Shown one piece after another: positions 18,683-29,038 of a DNA stretch of 64,000 nt; within the stretch, counting starts at the first letter, position 1; the number at the start of each line of letters is the position of its first letter. Source of the DNA: Clostridiales bacterium (lineage in GTDB: Bacteria; Bacillota; Clostridia; Oscillospirales; Oscillospiraceae). A model generated the notes under the pieces. It was not told the DNA's origin and made no database searches. It saw nothing but the letters and a program-made list of their open reading frames with translations. The translations under genes were made by a program, and so were the position numbers. The stretch is from contig SFLH01000006.1 in assembly GCA_004554585.1 (NCBI GenBank), positions 62,001-126,000 on the forward strand, written 5' to 3'.

Positions 18683-20113
18683 ATGAAAAACAACGAAAAG
18701 ACCATGGAAAAAGTCGTCGCCCTGTGCAAGGGCCGGGGCTTTGTCTTCCCCGGCAGCGAGATCTACGGCGGCCTGGCCAACACCTGGGACTACGGCCCCC
18801 TGGGTGTGGAGCTGAAGAACAACGTGAAGAAGGCCTGGTGGAAGAAGTTCGTCCAGGAGAACCCCTACAACGTGGGCCTGGACGCCGCCATCCTCATGAA
18901 CCCCCAGGTGTGGGTGGCCTCCGGCCACGTGGGCGGCTTCTCCGACCCCCTCATGGACTGCAAGGAGTGCAAGGAGCGCTTCCGTGCCGACAAGGTCATC
19001 GAGGAATGGTGCCAGGAGAACCACTTTGACCTGGGCCACAGCGTGGACGCCATGAGCCAGGCGGAGATGAAGGCCTTCGTGGAGGAGCACAACATCCCCT
19101 GCCCCTCCTGTGGCGGCCACAACTGGACCGACATCCGCCAGTTTAACCTGATGTTCAAGACCTTCCAGGGGGTCACCGAGGACGCCAAGAACACCGTGTA
19201 TCTGCGCCCCGAGACCGCCCAGGGCATTTTCGTCAACTTCCAGAACGTCCAGCGCACCACCCGCAAGAAGCTCCCCTTCGGCGTCTGCCAGATCGGCAAG
19301 TCCTTCCGCAACGAGATCACCCCCGGCAACTTCACCTTCCGCACCCGGGAGTTTGAGCAGATGGAGCTGGAGTTCTTCTGCAAGCCCGGCACCGAGCTGG
19401 AGTGGTTCAAGTACTGGAAGGAGTTCTGCCACAAGTGGCTGCTGGAGCTGGGCATGCAGGACGAGAACCTGCGCCTGCGTGACCACGAGCCCGAGGAGCT
19501 CAGCCACTACTCCAACGCCACCACCGACTTTGAGTTCGCCTTCCCCTTCGGCTGGGGCGAGCTGTGGGGCGTGGCCTCCCGCACCAACTACGACCTCAAC
19601 GCCCACCAGACCACCTCTGGCAAGGACCAGACCTATTTCGACCAGGAGGCAAACGAGCACTACATCCCCTTCGTCATCGAGCCCTCCCTGGGCGCCGACC
19701 GTGTCACCCTGGCCTTCCTGGTGGATGCCTACGACGAGGAAGTGGTGGGCCAGGACAAGAACGGCAAGGACGACGTGCGCACCGTGCTGCGCCTGCACCC
19801 CGCCCTGGCCCCCTTCAAGTGCGCTGTGCTCCCCCTGTCCAAGAAGCTGGCCCCCGCTGCCCAGGAGATCCAGGCCATGCTGGCCAAGGACTTCATGGTG
19901 GACTACGACGAGGCCGGCTCCATCGGCAAGCGCTACCGCCGCCAGGACGAGATCGGCACCCCCTACTGCATCACCGTGGACTTTGACACCGTGGGCGACG
20001 GGGAGAAGGAGGCCGACCACTGCGTCACCGTCCGGGACCGGGACACCATGGAGCAGGTCCGGCTGCCCATCGATCAGCTGAAGGCCTATCTCCAGGAGAA
20101 GCTGGCTTTTTGA
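18683..20113 (+). CDS. glyQS: Glycyl-tRNA synthetase, single-chain (dimeric) type
   Basis: This class II synthetase joins glycine to tRNA(Gly). The 476-residue protein begins MKNNEKTMEKVVALCKGRG and has the family stretch GSEIYGGLANTWDYGPLG, class II motif 2 (GKSFRNEITPGNFTFRTREF) and motif 3 (EPSLGADRVTLAFL), plus an anticodon-binding C-terminal domain. This is the archaeal/eukaryotic-like alpha2 form, not the alpha2beta2 GlyQ/GlyS form. It contains cysteine pairs (CKECKE near residue 93 and CPSCGG near 141) that may bind zinc. Controlled by the T-box. Confidence 0.96.
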   Translation: MKNNEKTMEKVVALCKGRGFVFPGSEIYGGLANTWDYGPLGVELKNNVKKAWWKKFVQENPYNVGLDAAILMNPQVWVASGHVGGFSDPLMDCKECKERFRADKVIEEWCQENHFDLGHSVDAMSQAEMKAFVEEHNIPCPSCGGHNWTDIRQFNLMFKTFQGVTEDAKNTVYLRPETAQGIFVNFQNVQRTTRKKLPFGVCQIGKSFRNEITPGNFTFRTREFEQMELEFFCKPGTELEWFKYWKEFCHKWLLELGMQDENLRLRDHEPEELSHYSNATTDFEFAFPFGWGELWGVASRTNYDLNAHQTTSGKDQTYFDQEANEHYIPFVIEPSLGADRVTLAFLVDAYDEEVVGQDKNGKDDVRTVLRLHPALAPFKCAVLPLSKKLAPAAQEIQAMLAKDFMVDYDEAGSIGKRYRRQDEIGTPYCITVDFDTVGDGEKEADHCVTVRDRDTMEQVRLPIDQLKAYLQEKLAF

Positions 20114-20342
20114 GGCAGTATAGGCGTCTTTTTCCGGGATTTTACAAAAATTTTCGAAAAGTTTACATTTTCCCGTTGCTTTTCCGCCGGGTTTCCGGCT
20201 TAATAGGAAAAGCCCTGCTCACCGCATGAGAATTTTCTGGGGGTGGGAGCCGGCATCCGAACAGGATCGGTTCCCGCCCCCGTGCTTCATTTTTCCGGCC
20301 TGCTCTGCCAGGCCCATTTTTTACGGGAAGGAGACCCCCTGC

Positions 20343-22262
20343 ATGAGAGAAAGCAAGACGAAACTGGACAAGAAACAGCCGGGCAAGGACCAAGGCCTGT
20401 CCTTCTGGCAGTGCTTCGCCCGCAACCGGCTCTACAGCCGGGAGGTGTCGGGCCTGGCCCCCTACCTGTACATCATCCCTTTTTTCCTGGCCTATCTAGT
20501 GTTGGACTTCACCCTGCGCTTCACCTACCGGGGCATGGGCATCGTGGGGGTCAAATACCTCCCCGCCGGCCTGTTCACCCTGGGCTGGGCCCTGATCTTC
20601 GCCGGCCTGGTCTTTTTCCTGCCCAAGGTCCCCCGGTGGTTCGTGCGGTGCGTGCCCCTGGTGACCTTTGTGGTGCTGGCCATCACCCACAGCGGCTTTA
20701 TGAATGTCTTCAGCCGCTTCTTCTCCTTTTCCATCCTCTCCTTCGGGGGCACGGGGAGCTTTGTGGAGGCCTCCTACATCCAGATCGACTGGCGGGTGAT
20801 CGCCGGGTCTGCGGTGACGGTGCTGCTGATGATGACCTCCGGCCGGCTGCTGAAGGTGATTCCCCCCAAACCCCGCAAGGCCTCGGTGCTGGCGGGGGTG
20901 CTGGTCTTTTTGGCGGGGGCGGGCCTGGTGGCCTTCACCCACTATCACTACTTCCCCCAGGTGGACACGGTGATCTGGCAGACCAGCGCCGAGGACAACC
21001 AGCGCAACGCCTATCACGAGATGAGCGACACCACCAACGCCCTCATGGTCAGCGGCCTGTACCAGTACACCGCCCGGGACCTGTGCCGCCAGATCTTCCC
21101 CGAGAACACCATGAGCCAGAGCGAGCGGGAGCAGGTGGAGGAGTACATCGCCGAGTATGAGGCCGCCCAGACCGACAACGCCTATACCGGCCTGCTGGCG
21201 GGCAAAAACGTCATCATGGTCCAGCTGGAGGCCATCGACACCTGGATGCTGGACCTGTACATGCCCAACCTAAAGGCCCTGAAGGAGCAGAGCATCTCCT
21301 TTGCCAACCACTACACCCCCGCCTACATCACCGCCGGCACCTTCAACACCGAGTTCATGGCCAACACCGGCCTGCTGCCGGCCACCGGGGGCATCCCCAC
21401 GGCGGTGTACACCGACAACGCCTTCCCCTACTCCATCGCCAACCTCTTTGAGAAGGCCGGCTACGCCGCCAACTCCTTCCACAACAGCGACGGGGAGGTC
21501 TATGACCGGGGGAACATCCACCCCAACCTGGGCTATGAGGCCTACCACGGGGGGTATGACATGGAGATGGAGAGCTACCAGATGGACCGGTATCTCATCA
21601 ACGGCTTTGAGGAAATGACCGCCGCCGATCCCTTCTTCTCCTTCGTCATCACCTACTCCGGCCACGGGCCCTACGGGGAGGAGAGTGGCATCTACCAGGC
21701 CCACGCCGCCGAGGCCCAGGCCGCTGCCCAGCGCACCGACGGCAACTACGTCTACGCCGTGGCCGGGGCCATGGAGACCGACCTGTTCATCGGGGAGCTC
21801 ATGGACAAGCTGGAGGAGAGCGGCCACCTGGAGGACACCGTCCTCATCTTCTACGCCGACCACTACAACTACTACATGATGGACGACGCGCTGAACATGG
21901 AGATCAAGGGCGTGGACAACGGCAACCTGCTCCAGCACACGGACTTTTTCATCTGGTCGGCAGATTTGGAGGCCCAGCAGGTGGAAAAGGTGACCTCCAC
22001 CCTGGACATCCTGCCCACCGTGGCCAACCTCTTTGACCTGGACACCACCGGGGCCTTCCTGGCCGGCCACGACGGCCTGGGCGACCAGGGGGGGTACGTC
22101 TTCTTTGCCGACGGCAGCTGGTACGACGGCACCACCTATTGGTCCAGCAAGAGCGGCGAGACCGGCGACCAAGAGCGGTCGGCGGAGATCACCCGGGTGA
22201 CCACCCTGAGCAACCGGGTGCTCTCGGGCAACTACTACGCCCAAATGGAACAGGAAAGCTGA
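20343..22262 (+). CDS. LTA synthase-family membrane sulfatase/phosphoglycerol transferase 1
   Basis: A 639-residue protein with about five N-terminal membrane helices (residues 35-205) and an extracellular alkaline-phosphatase/sulfatase domain. Family residues visible: NVIMVQLEAID (metal-ligand Glu), the nucleophile threonine T333 in GTFNTEF, and FYADHYNYY (metal-binding Asp/His). LtaS-type enzymes transfer glycerol-phosphate from phosphatidylglycerol to lipoteichoic acid or other envelope glycans. The exact product is not predictable. Start 20343 follows GGAAGGAG; an upstream in-frame ATG at 20226 has no site. A second copy follows 40 bases later. Confidence 0.85.
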   Translation: MRESKTKLDKKQPGKDQGLSFWQCFARNRLYSREVSGLAPYLYIIPFFLAYLVLDFTLRFTYRGMGIVGVKYLPAGLFTLGWALIFAGLVFFLPKVPRWFVRCVPLVTFVVLAITHSGFMNVFSRFFSFSILSFGGTGSFVEASYIQIDWRVIAGSAVTVLLMMTSGRLLKVIPPKPRKASVLAGVLVFLAGAGLVAFTHYHYFPQVDTVIWQTSAEDNQRNAYHEMSDTTNALMVSGLYQYTARDLCRQIFPENTMSQSEREQVEEYIAEYEAAQTDNAYTGLLAGKNVIMVQLEAIDTWMLDLYMPNLKALKEQSISFANHYTPAYITAGTFNTEFMANTGLLPATGGIPTAVYTDNAFPYSIANLFEKAGYAANSFHNSDGEVYDRGNIHPNLGYEAYHGGYDMEMESYQMDRYLINGFEEMTAADPFFSFVITYSGHGPYGEESGIYQAHAAEAQAAAQRTDGNYVYAVAGAMETDLFIGELMDKLEESGHLEDTVLIFYADHYNYYMMDDALNMEIKGVDNGNLLQHTDFFIWSADLEAQQVEKVTSTLDILPTVANLFDLDTTGAFLAGHDGLGDQGGYVFFADGSWYDGTTYWSSKSGETGDQERSAEITRVTTLSNRVLSGNYYAQMEQES

Positions 22263-22301
22263 TCTTCCCCTCCCATTCCCCCGCAAAGGAGAGCTGATCC
22301 T

Positions 22302-24317
22302 ATGGAACAACTGACAACCCCCACCCCGAACCAGACCGGCCCCGCCCCGGACCAGGCCGCCGCCCCGGCGGCCCCTGTGTCCCAGACCCCCGAGGACATG
22401 GAGGGGGTCCAGGCCCCTGAGAACTTGGAGGAGGCCCAGGCCCCCGAGAACGTAGAGGAGACCCCGGACCCCGAGGGCCTGGAGGACCCCCAGACCCCGG
22501 CGGCGGCGCAGTCCCCCCAGACCGGCCGCCACAAGCCCAAGCGGCTGGAAAAGCGCCGGCTGCCCCGCAAGACCTGGCTGACCGTCCTGCTGCTGCTGGC
22601 GGCGGGGCTGGTTTTCACTGCCTTCTCCCTGGCCCTGTCGGGGCAGGAGGGCATCTCCTGGGGAGGCGACCCCCTCCTCTTCGCCTGCAACGCCCTGCCG
22701 GTGGTGCTGGTGCTGGCCTTTCTGTGGCTGCTCACCGGCCAGGCCTGGCTGTCCTGCCTGGTCGTGGGCACCCTGGTGTTTCTGCTCACCGGCGGCAACT
22801 ACTTCAAGGTGATGTTCCGGGATGACCCCCTCATGTGGAGCGACCTGTCCCTGCTGCGGGAGGCCTTCCAGATGTCCGACCAGTACCAGGTGGTCCTCAC
22901 CCCCCTCATGATCGCCTGGATCGCCGTCATCCTGGCCTTTGGGGTGCTGCTGTTCCTCCTGGGCCGGGGCAAGCCCAAGCTCCTGCCCAGGCTTCTGGCC
23001 CTGGTGTGCGTGGCGGGGGTGAGCGCGGCCAGCTTCCTGCTGCTCTACACCGATGACACCCTCTACGCCAACCTGGCCGGGGACCACGCCGGGGACGAGC
23101 GCCAGGCCTACGCCGCCACGGGGGTGGTCTACCCCTTCCTCCACAGCGCCGGCACGGTCTACGTCCAGTCCACCGCCTACGACGAGGAGGAGGCCGCGGC
23201 CATCCTCAGCCAGTACACCGACGGGGTGATCCCCCAGGACAAGAAGGTCAACCTCATCTCCATCCAGATGGAGGCCATGGCCGACCTGTCTGAGTACAAC
23301 ATCGACGGCCTGTCCCCCTCGGTCTACGCCGATTTCCACGCCCTGCAGGCCGAGAGCTATTCCGGCACCCTCATCACCGACATCTTCGCCGGGGGGACCA
23401 CCGAGACCGAGTGGGCGGTGCTCACCGGCGGCAACCAGCACGGGGATTTCACCACCAAGACCGACTCGGTGGCCTGGTACCTGAAGAGCCAGGGCTACAC
23501 CGCCAACGGCTCCCACCCCTGCCGGGATTGGTTCTACGACCGCAAGCACGTCAACCCCAACCTGGGCCTGGACGACTACCTCTTCACCGACAACTACTAC
23601 TACCAGTTCATCGCTGAGGGGGAGGACGTGGCCTACGACAACGTCTTCTTCCCCGACCTGGAGGACCGGCTGGCGGAGTATTTCGACACCAACGATGCCC
23701 CCCTTTTCTCCTTCAACGTCACCTACCAGGGCCACGGCCCCTACGAGGACGAGGTGGCCTACTGGGGGACTGATTTCTGCACCGGGGACTACGAGGAGGG
23801 CACCCTGAACATCCTGAACAACTACTTCTACGTGGTCCAGGACAGCTGCGCCCACCTGCGCCACCTCACCGAGTTCCTGGATGAGCTGGACGAGCCGGTG
23901 GTTCTGCTGCTCTACGGGGACCACAAGCCCTGGATGGGCAACAACGGCTCCATCTACAAGGGCATGGGCATCAGCCTGGACACCTCCACCGAGGAGGGCT
24001 TCCGCAACTACTACGAGACCTGGTACATGATCTGGGGCAACCAGGCGGCCAAGGACCTGCTGGACGAGGACTTCCAGGGCCAGGGGCCGGAGCTCTCCCC
24101 CTGCTTCCTGATGAACGAGGTCTTTGAGCTCATCGGCTGGGAGGGCTCTGCCTACATGCAGGCCCAGCGGGAGACCGCCCACGTTCTGCCGGTGCTCCAC
24201 ACCACCGGGTGGGTCAAGGAGAACGGGGTGCTCACCCCCAATCCCTCTGCCGAGGCCCGGGCGCGGATGCAGGAATTCCAGAACCTGTCAACCTATGACC
24301 GCACGCGCACATTCTGA
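22302..24317 (+). CDS. LTA synthase-family membrane sulfatase/phosphoglycerol transferase 2
   Basis: A 671-residue paralogue of the preceding gene. The first 80 residues are a cytoplasmic Pro/Glu-rich tail with short repeats (VQAPENLEE, AQAPENVEE). Membrane helices follow (about 90-230), then the sulfatase domain with the metal-binding Glu in LISIQMEAM, predicted nucleophile T366 in GGTTETEW and LLLYGDHKPW. The two genes are 40 bases apart, each with its own ribosome site, and share the terminator at 24364-24401, so they probably form an operon. Division of labour (primase/synthase or two polymers) is unknown. Confidence 0.85.
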   Translation: MEQLTTPTPNQTGPAPDQAAAPAAPVSQTPEDMEGVQAPENLEEAQAPENVEETPDPEGLEDPQTPAAAQSPQTGRHKPKRLEKRRLPRKTWLTVLLLLAAGLVFTAFSLALSGQEGISWGGDPLLFACNALPVVLVLAFLWLLTGQAWLSCLVVGTLVFLLTGGNYFKVMFRDDPLMWSDLSLLREAFQMSDQYQVVLTPLMIAWIAVILAFGVLLFLLGRGKPKLLPRLLALVCVAGVSAASFLLLYTDDTLYANLAGDHAGDERQAYAATGVVYPFLHSAGTVYVQSTAYDEEEAAAILSQYTDGVIPQDKKVNLISIQMEAMADLSEYNIDGLSPSVYADFHALQAESYSGTLITDIFAGGTTETEWAVLTGGNQHGDFTTKTDSVAWYLKSQGYTANGSHPCRDWFYDRKHVNPNLGLDDYLFTDNYYYQFIAEGEDVAYDNVFFPDLEDRLAEYFDTNDAPLFSFNVTYQGHGPYEDEVAYWGTDFCTGDYEEGTLNILNNYFYVVQDSCAHLRHLTEFLDELDEPVVLLLYGDHKPWMGNNGSIYKGMGISLDTSTEEGFRNYYETWYMIWGNQAAKDLLDEDFQGQGPELSPCFLMNEVFELIGWEGSAYMQAQRETAHVLPVLHTTGWVKENGVLTPNPSAEARARMQEFQNLSTYDRTRTF

Positions 24318-24363
24318 CGGAAACGGTCTGGAAATTTTGGTGGAAATTTCTTGGAAAATTCGG

Positions 24364-24401
24364 AAAAAACCTCCCTTATCCCTTGAGATAAGGGAGGTTT
24401 T
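24364..24401 (+). terminator. Terminator after the LTA synthase pair
   Basis: AAAACCTCCCTTATC, loop CCTTGA, GATAAGGGAGGTTTTG: long perfect stem with flanking A and T runs. Confidence 0.92.
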
Positions 24402-24508
24402 GTGCTATTCTTTAGGATGAATTGTTATTTGTATTTTTCCTCTCCCTTCCCTTTTTTGGGGGGCGGGGAGTTGCGAATAGAACTCTTCCAAACCGAGGAA
24501 TCTAATTT

Positions 24509-26605
24509 ATGAAGTATCAGCAGTGGAATATCGCCCAAGGATCACAACAAGACCGCCGGGCCATGGAGCGGCTGGGAGTGCCCACGTTGGTGGCCGCCAC
24601 CCTCTGTGCCCGGGGGATGACCGACCTGGACGAGGCCAAGAGCCTTCTGTCCAGCACCGTGGACCAGATCCAGGACCCCTTCCTCATGAAGGACATGGAC
24701 CTGGCCGTGGCTCGCATCGGCCGGGCCCTGCGCAACGGCGAGAAGATCGCCGTGTACGGGGACTATGACGTGGACGGCATCACCTCCACCTGCCTGCTCA
24801 CCCACTACCTGCGGGGGCAGGGAGGCCAGGTGTGTTACTATATTCCCAACCGCCTGTCCGAGGGATACGGCGTCAACTGCCAGGCAGTGGAGCAGCTGGC
24901 CCAGGAGGGCGTGAAGCTCATCATCACCGTGGACTGCGGCATCACCGCCGTGGAGGAAGTGGCCTACGCCGCCAGCCTGGGTGTGGATACCATCATCACC
25001 GACCACCATGAGTGCAAGGAGGAGATCCCCGCCGCCGTGGCGGTGGTGGACCCCCACCGGAAGGACTGCCCCTACCCCTTCAAGGACCTGGCCGGGGTGG
25101 GCGTGGCCCTGAAGCTGGTCATGGCCCTGGGGGGCGAAAAGCGGGCCCTGTCCCTGTTCCAGGAGTACGCCGACCTGGCCGCCGTGGGCACCGTGGCCGA
25201 CGTGATGAAGCTGCTGGGGGAGAACCGGACCATCGTGCGGGTGGGCCTGAACCACCTGAAGCGGACCCGCCGCCGGGGGCTGTATGCCCTGATGGTGGAG
25301 GCGGGCACCCTCAGCCGGGCCATCAACTCCACCACCGTGGGCTACTGCCTCTCCCCCCGCATCAACGCCGCCGGCCGCATGGGCCAGGCGGCCACGGCGG
25401 CCGAGCTCATCCTTACGGAAGACCCCATCCAGGCCGAGGTCTTGGCCCACGAGCTGTGCGAGCTCAACCGCCAGCGCCAGGCGGTGGAGCTGGAGATCTT
25501 CAACCAGTGCCTGGCCCTGGTGGCCGGCCAGCAGCAGGATTGCCTGGTGCTGGCGGACAAGGCCTGGCACCAGGGGGTGGTGGGCATTGTGGCCTCCCGC
25601 CTGGCCGAGCAGTGCGCCTGCCCGGTGTTCATGATCTGCCTGCAGGCCGACGGCAAGGGCAAGGGCTCCTGCCGGTCCTATGGGGGCTTTAACCTCTTCT
25701 GTGCCTTGGAGCGCTGCGCCGACCTCTTGGAGGGCTACGGCGGCCACGCCCTGGCCGCGGGCTTTTCCATCAAGGAGGAAAACATCCCCGCCTTCCGGGC
25801 CCGGATGCAGCAGCTGGTGCGCAGCGACACCGGCGGGGAGGAGATGGTCTCCACCCTGCAGATTGACGGCGAGATCGAAAACACCGCCCTGCTCACCGTG
25901 GAGCAGGTGGAGGCCCTGTCCATGCTGGAGCCCTATGGGGCGGGCAATCCCAAGCCCGTCTTCTCCCTGTCGGGGGTGACGGTGACGTGCATGTCCGACG
26001 TGGGCGGCGGCCGGCACCTGAAGATGCGGGCCAGCCGGGACGGCCGGACGGTGGACATGATCTTCTTCTCGGTCACCCGGGCCAAGTCCGGCCTGGTGGT
26101 GGGGGACAAGGCCGACGTGGCCTTCTACCCCCAGATCAACGAATATCGGGGCTCCCGCACGGTGCAGCTGCACCTGGTGGACCTGCGCCCGGCCTATACC
26201 CAGCAGGAGCGGGATGAGCAGGCCCTCTACCGCAAGTACGCCCGGGGGGAGGACCTGACCCCCTGCGAGGCCCGGCTGATGATCCCCCAGCGGGAGGAAT
26301 TTGCCGCCGTGTGGCGGTATCTGGCCAACCGGGAGGGGGAAGTGGTGGACCTGCCCGTCCGCCTGGCCCGCCGGGTGGCCCAGGAGGGGGACCTGTGGGA
26401 GTCCCCCCTGCGCACCATGATCTGCCTGGAAGTGCTGGAGAGCTTCGGCCTGGTCACCCTCCAGGAGGAGGAGGGGGGCGCCCTGCACATCCGCCTGTGC
26501 CAGCGGAAGAACCGGGAAAAGGTGGCCCTGAACCAGGCCCCCATCATCCGCCGCCTCCAGGCCATCGCCTGGGGAGAGGAGCAGGGAGACAGCGTGAATT
26601 TTTAA
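24509..26605 (+). CDS. recJ: Single-stranded-DNA-specific exonuclease RecJ
   Basis: RecJ degrades single-stranded DNA 5'-3' in recombination and mismatch repair. The 698-residue protein has the DHH phosphoesterase motifs VYGDYDVDGITS (about 86-97), TVDCGI and ITDHHE (D165-H166-H167), then DHHA1 with GGHALAAGFS and an OB-fold region. The C-terminal extra domain (about 560-698) resembles that of Gram-positive RecJ. ATG 24509 is used; the upstream AACCGAGGAATC gives a modest site. The RelA/SpoT gene follows, a common clostridial neighbour. Confidence 0.95.
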   Translation: MKYQQWNIAQGSQQDRRAMERLGVPTLVAATLCARGMTDLDEAKSLLSSTVDQIQDPFLMKDMDLAVARIGRALRNGEKIAVYGDYDVDGITSTCLLTHYLRGQGGQVCYYIPNRLSEGYGVNCQAVEQLAQEGVKLIITVDCGITAVEEVAYAASLGVDTIITDHHECKEEIPAAVAVVDPHRKDCPYPFKDLAGVGVALKLVMALGGEKRALSLFQEYADLAAVGTVADVMKLLGENRTIVRVGLNHLKRTRRRGLYALMVEAGTLSRAINSTTVGYCLSPRINAAGRMGQAATAAELILTEDPIQAEVLAHELCELNRQRQAVELEIFNQCLALVAGQQQDCLVLADKAWHQGVVGIVASRLAEQCACPVFMICLQADGKGKGSCRSYGGFNLFCALERCADLLEGYGGHALAAGFSIKEENIPAFRARMQQLVRSDTGGEEMVSTLQIDGEIENTALLTVEQVEALSMLEPYGAGNPKPVFSLSGVTVTCMSDVGGGRHLKMRASRDGRTVDMIFFSVTRAKSGLVVGDKADVAFYPQINEYRGSRTVQLHLVDLRPAYTQQERDEQALYRKYARGEDLTPCEARLMIPQREEFAAVWRYLANREGEVVDLPVRLARRVAQEGDLWESPLRTMICLEVLESFGLVTLQEEEGGALHIRLCQRKNREKVALNQAPIIRRLQAIAWGEEQGDSVNF

Positions 26606-26675
26606 CCGCGAGAGAGAGAACCTAAGAGGGCAACGGGCGGACCCCGCCCCCAGAAGAGAGGAAAGGAAGCTGCCT

Positions 26676-28919
26676 ATGGAGGACAGGCTGGAAGTACGCT
26701 ATCAGGAGCTGGAAGACAAACTCAAAAATCTCACCAAAGAGGACCGGATGCGAGTACGGGATGCGTTCCAGTACGCCAAGGCCCACCACGAAGGGCAGCT
26801 GCGCAAGGACGGCTCCCCCTACATCACCCACCCCCTGGAGGTGGCTCATCTGGTGGCCGAGCTGGGCCTGGACGCCGACTCCATCATGGCGGCCCTCCTT
26901 CACGATACCATTGAGGACACCGACGCCACCCACGAGGAGGTGGCCAAGCGCTTCAGCGAGACCGTGGCCGACCTGGTGGAGGGGGTCACCAAGCTCAACA
27001 AGGTCAAATACACCTCCACAGAAGAAAAGCAGATGGAGAACCTGCGCAAGATGCTCATGGCCATGGCCCAGGATGTGCGGGTGATCCTCATCAAGATCTG
27101 CGACCGGGTGCACAACATCCGCACCCTGGAGTTCCAGTCGGAGAAGAAGCAGCGGGAGAAGGCCCTGGAGACCCTGGAGATCTACGCCCCCATCGCCCAC
27201 CGGCTGGGCATGCAGCGGATGAAGTGGGAGATGGAGGACCAGTCCTTAAAATTCCTGGACCCGGTGGCCTACCAGGAGATCGCCGACGAGCTGGCCGCCC
27301 AGGCCAAGGCCCACGCGGCCTTCATGGACCACATCCAGCAGGAGATCACCACCCGCCTGGAAAAGGAGGGCATCCACGCCACCGTCTACGGCCGGGTCAA
27401 GCACGTGTACTCCATCTACCGGAAGATGTACGCCCAGAACAAAAAGCTCAGCGAGATTTTCGACCTCTACGCCTTCCGGGTCATCGTGGACGACACCTTC
27501 ACCTGCTACCGGGTGCTGGGGGACATCCACGACATGTACCGGCCGGTGCTGGGCCGGTTCAAGGACTACATCAGCACCCCCAAGCCCAACATGTACCAGT
27601 CCCTGCACACCACCGTCATCGGCAGCGAGGGCATGCCCTTTGAGGTGCAGATCCGCACCTGGGAGATGCACCACATGGCCGAGTACGGCGTGGCCGCCCA
27701 CTGGAAGTACAAGCAGGGCCTGAGCAACAAGCAGCTGGGCACCGAGGAGACCTTCGCCTGGGTCCGCCGCCTATTGGAAAACCAGCAGGACACCGAGGCC
27801 GAGGAGTATATCCGCACCTTGAAGGTGGACCTGTTTGCCGACGAGGTCTTCGTCTTTACCCCCAACGCCGACGTGATTAACCTGCCCGCCGGCGCCACCC
27901 CCATCGACTTTGCCTATGCCATCCACTCCGCCGTGGGCAACTCCATGACCGGGGCCAAGGTCAACGGACGCATCGTGGGCTTTGACTACCGGCTCAAATC
28001 CGGCGAGATTGTGGAGGTCATCACCTCCAAGAACGCCAAGGGCCCCAGCCGGGACTGGATGAAGCTGGCCAAGAGCAACCAGGCCCGCACCAAGATCCGC
28101 CAGTGGTTCAAGCGGGAGAAGCGGGAGGAGAACGTGGCCCACGGCCGGGCCATGTTCGAAGGGGAGATCAAGCGCCTGGGCCTGACCATCGGCATGCTCA
28201 CCGCCGAGAACATGCTCCCCCACATCCTGGAGAAGGTGCGCTTTAACTCCCTGGAGGAGATGTACGCCGCCATCGGCTACGGCGGCGCCTCCGCCCAGAA
28301 GTGCGCCAACCGGGCCCGGGAGGAGCTGGTCCACCAGGACCGCCAGCAGGCCGAGCGCCTGGCCGCCGAGCGGGCCGAGCGGGAGGCCGCCGAGGGGGCC
28401 AAGGAGGCCGCCCCCGCCGCCCTGGACTCCGGGGTGGCCAAGGCAGGAAACCGGAAGCACTCGGTCTCCGGGGTCATCGTCTCGGGCATGACCGAGTGCA
28501 TGGTGAAGTTTGCCAAGTGCTGCACCCCTGTGCCGGGAGACCCCATTGTGGGCTTCATCACCCGGGGCTTCGGGGTGTCGGTCCACCGGGCGGACTGCCC
28601 CAACGCCGTCAATGGCATGAGCCACGAGCAGGAGAAGGACCGCTGGATCAAGGTGGCCTGGGACCCGGAGAGCCTGAACACCTACAAGACCTCCCTGGAC
28701 CTGATCGCCAAGGACCGCCACGGCCTGGCCATGGACGTGACCACGGTGATGGCCACGGCCAAGATCAACATTTTGGGCATGACGGTGAACGTGCTGCCCG
28801 ACGGCTATACCAAGATCAACCTGGTGGTGGAAGTGCGCACCCAGAGCGAGGTGACCACCATCATGAACAAGCTCAACCAGGTGCGGGGGGTCTACCAGGT
28901 CTCCCGGGTCAGCGGCTGA
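26676..28919 (+). CDS. relA: Bifunctional (p)ppGpp synthetase/hydrolase (RelA/SpoT homologue)
   Basis: Long RSH enzymes make and destroy the alarmone (p)ppGpp in response to starvation. The 747-residue protein has an intact N-terminal HD hydrolase (HDTIEDTD, H76-D77), the synthetase domain (GRVKHVYSIYRKM, then STPKPNMYQSLHTTV), TGS (VFTPNADVINLPAGATPIDF), a cysteine-containing region (KFAKCCTPVPGDPI) and a C-terminal ACT domain. Both activities therefore look intact. An alanine/glutamate-rich linker (about residues 560-585) is variable. A hairpin and terminator follow. Confidence 0.95.
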   Translation: MEDRLEVRYQELEDKLKNLTKEDRMRVRDAFQYAKAHHEGQLRKDGSPYITHPLEVAHLVAELGLDADSIMAALLHDTIEDTDATHEEVAKRFSETVADLVEGVTKLNKVKYTSTEEKQMENLRKMLMAMAQDVRVILIKICDRVHNIRTLEFQSEKKQREKALETLEIYAPIAHRLGMQRMKWEMEDQSLKFLDPVAYQEIADELAAQAKAHAAFMDHIQQEITTRLEKEGIHATVYGRVKHVYSIYRKMYAQNKKLSEIFDLYAFRVIVDDTFTCYRVLGDIHDMYRPVLGRFKDYISTPKPNMYQSLHTTVIGSEGMPFEVQIRTWEMHHMAEYGVAAHWKYKQGLSNKQLGTEETFAWVRRLLENQQDTEAEEYIRTLKVDLFADEVFVFTPNADVINLPAGATPIDFAYAIHSAVGNSMTGAKVNGRIVGFDYRLKSGEIVEVITSKNAKGPSRDWMKLAKSNQARTKIRQWFKREKREENVAHGRAMFEGEIKRLGLTIGMLTAENMLPHILEKVRFNSLEEMYAAIGYGGASAQKCANRAREELVHQDRQQAERLAAERAEREAAEGAKEAAPAALDSGVAKAGNRKHSVSGVIVSGMTECMVKFAKCCTPVPGDPIVGFITRGFGVSVHRADCPNAVNGMSHEQEKDRWIKVAWDPESLNTYKTSLDLIAKDRHGLAMDVTTVMATAKINILGMTVNVLPDGYTKINLVVEVRTQSEVTTIMNKLNQVRGVYQVSRVSG

Positions 28920-28945
28920 GCCCGTTGCCGGATGCCCAGAGAGCA

Positions 28946-28984
28946 GTTGGTTTTCCCTTGGACAAGGTTAAGGGAAAGCCAAAC
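28946..28984. repeat. Intergenic hairpin after relA
   Basis: TTGGTTTTCCCTT and AAGGGAAAGCCAA pair over 13 bases with one G-U wobble around the loop GGACAAGGTT. No T-run follows. Role unknown; possibly mRNA end protection. Confidence 0.5.
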
Positions 28985-29038
28985 CCTCTCTGGCCGGATC
29001 TCCGGCGCGCATAAATACACCCACGAACGGGAACAAAA

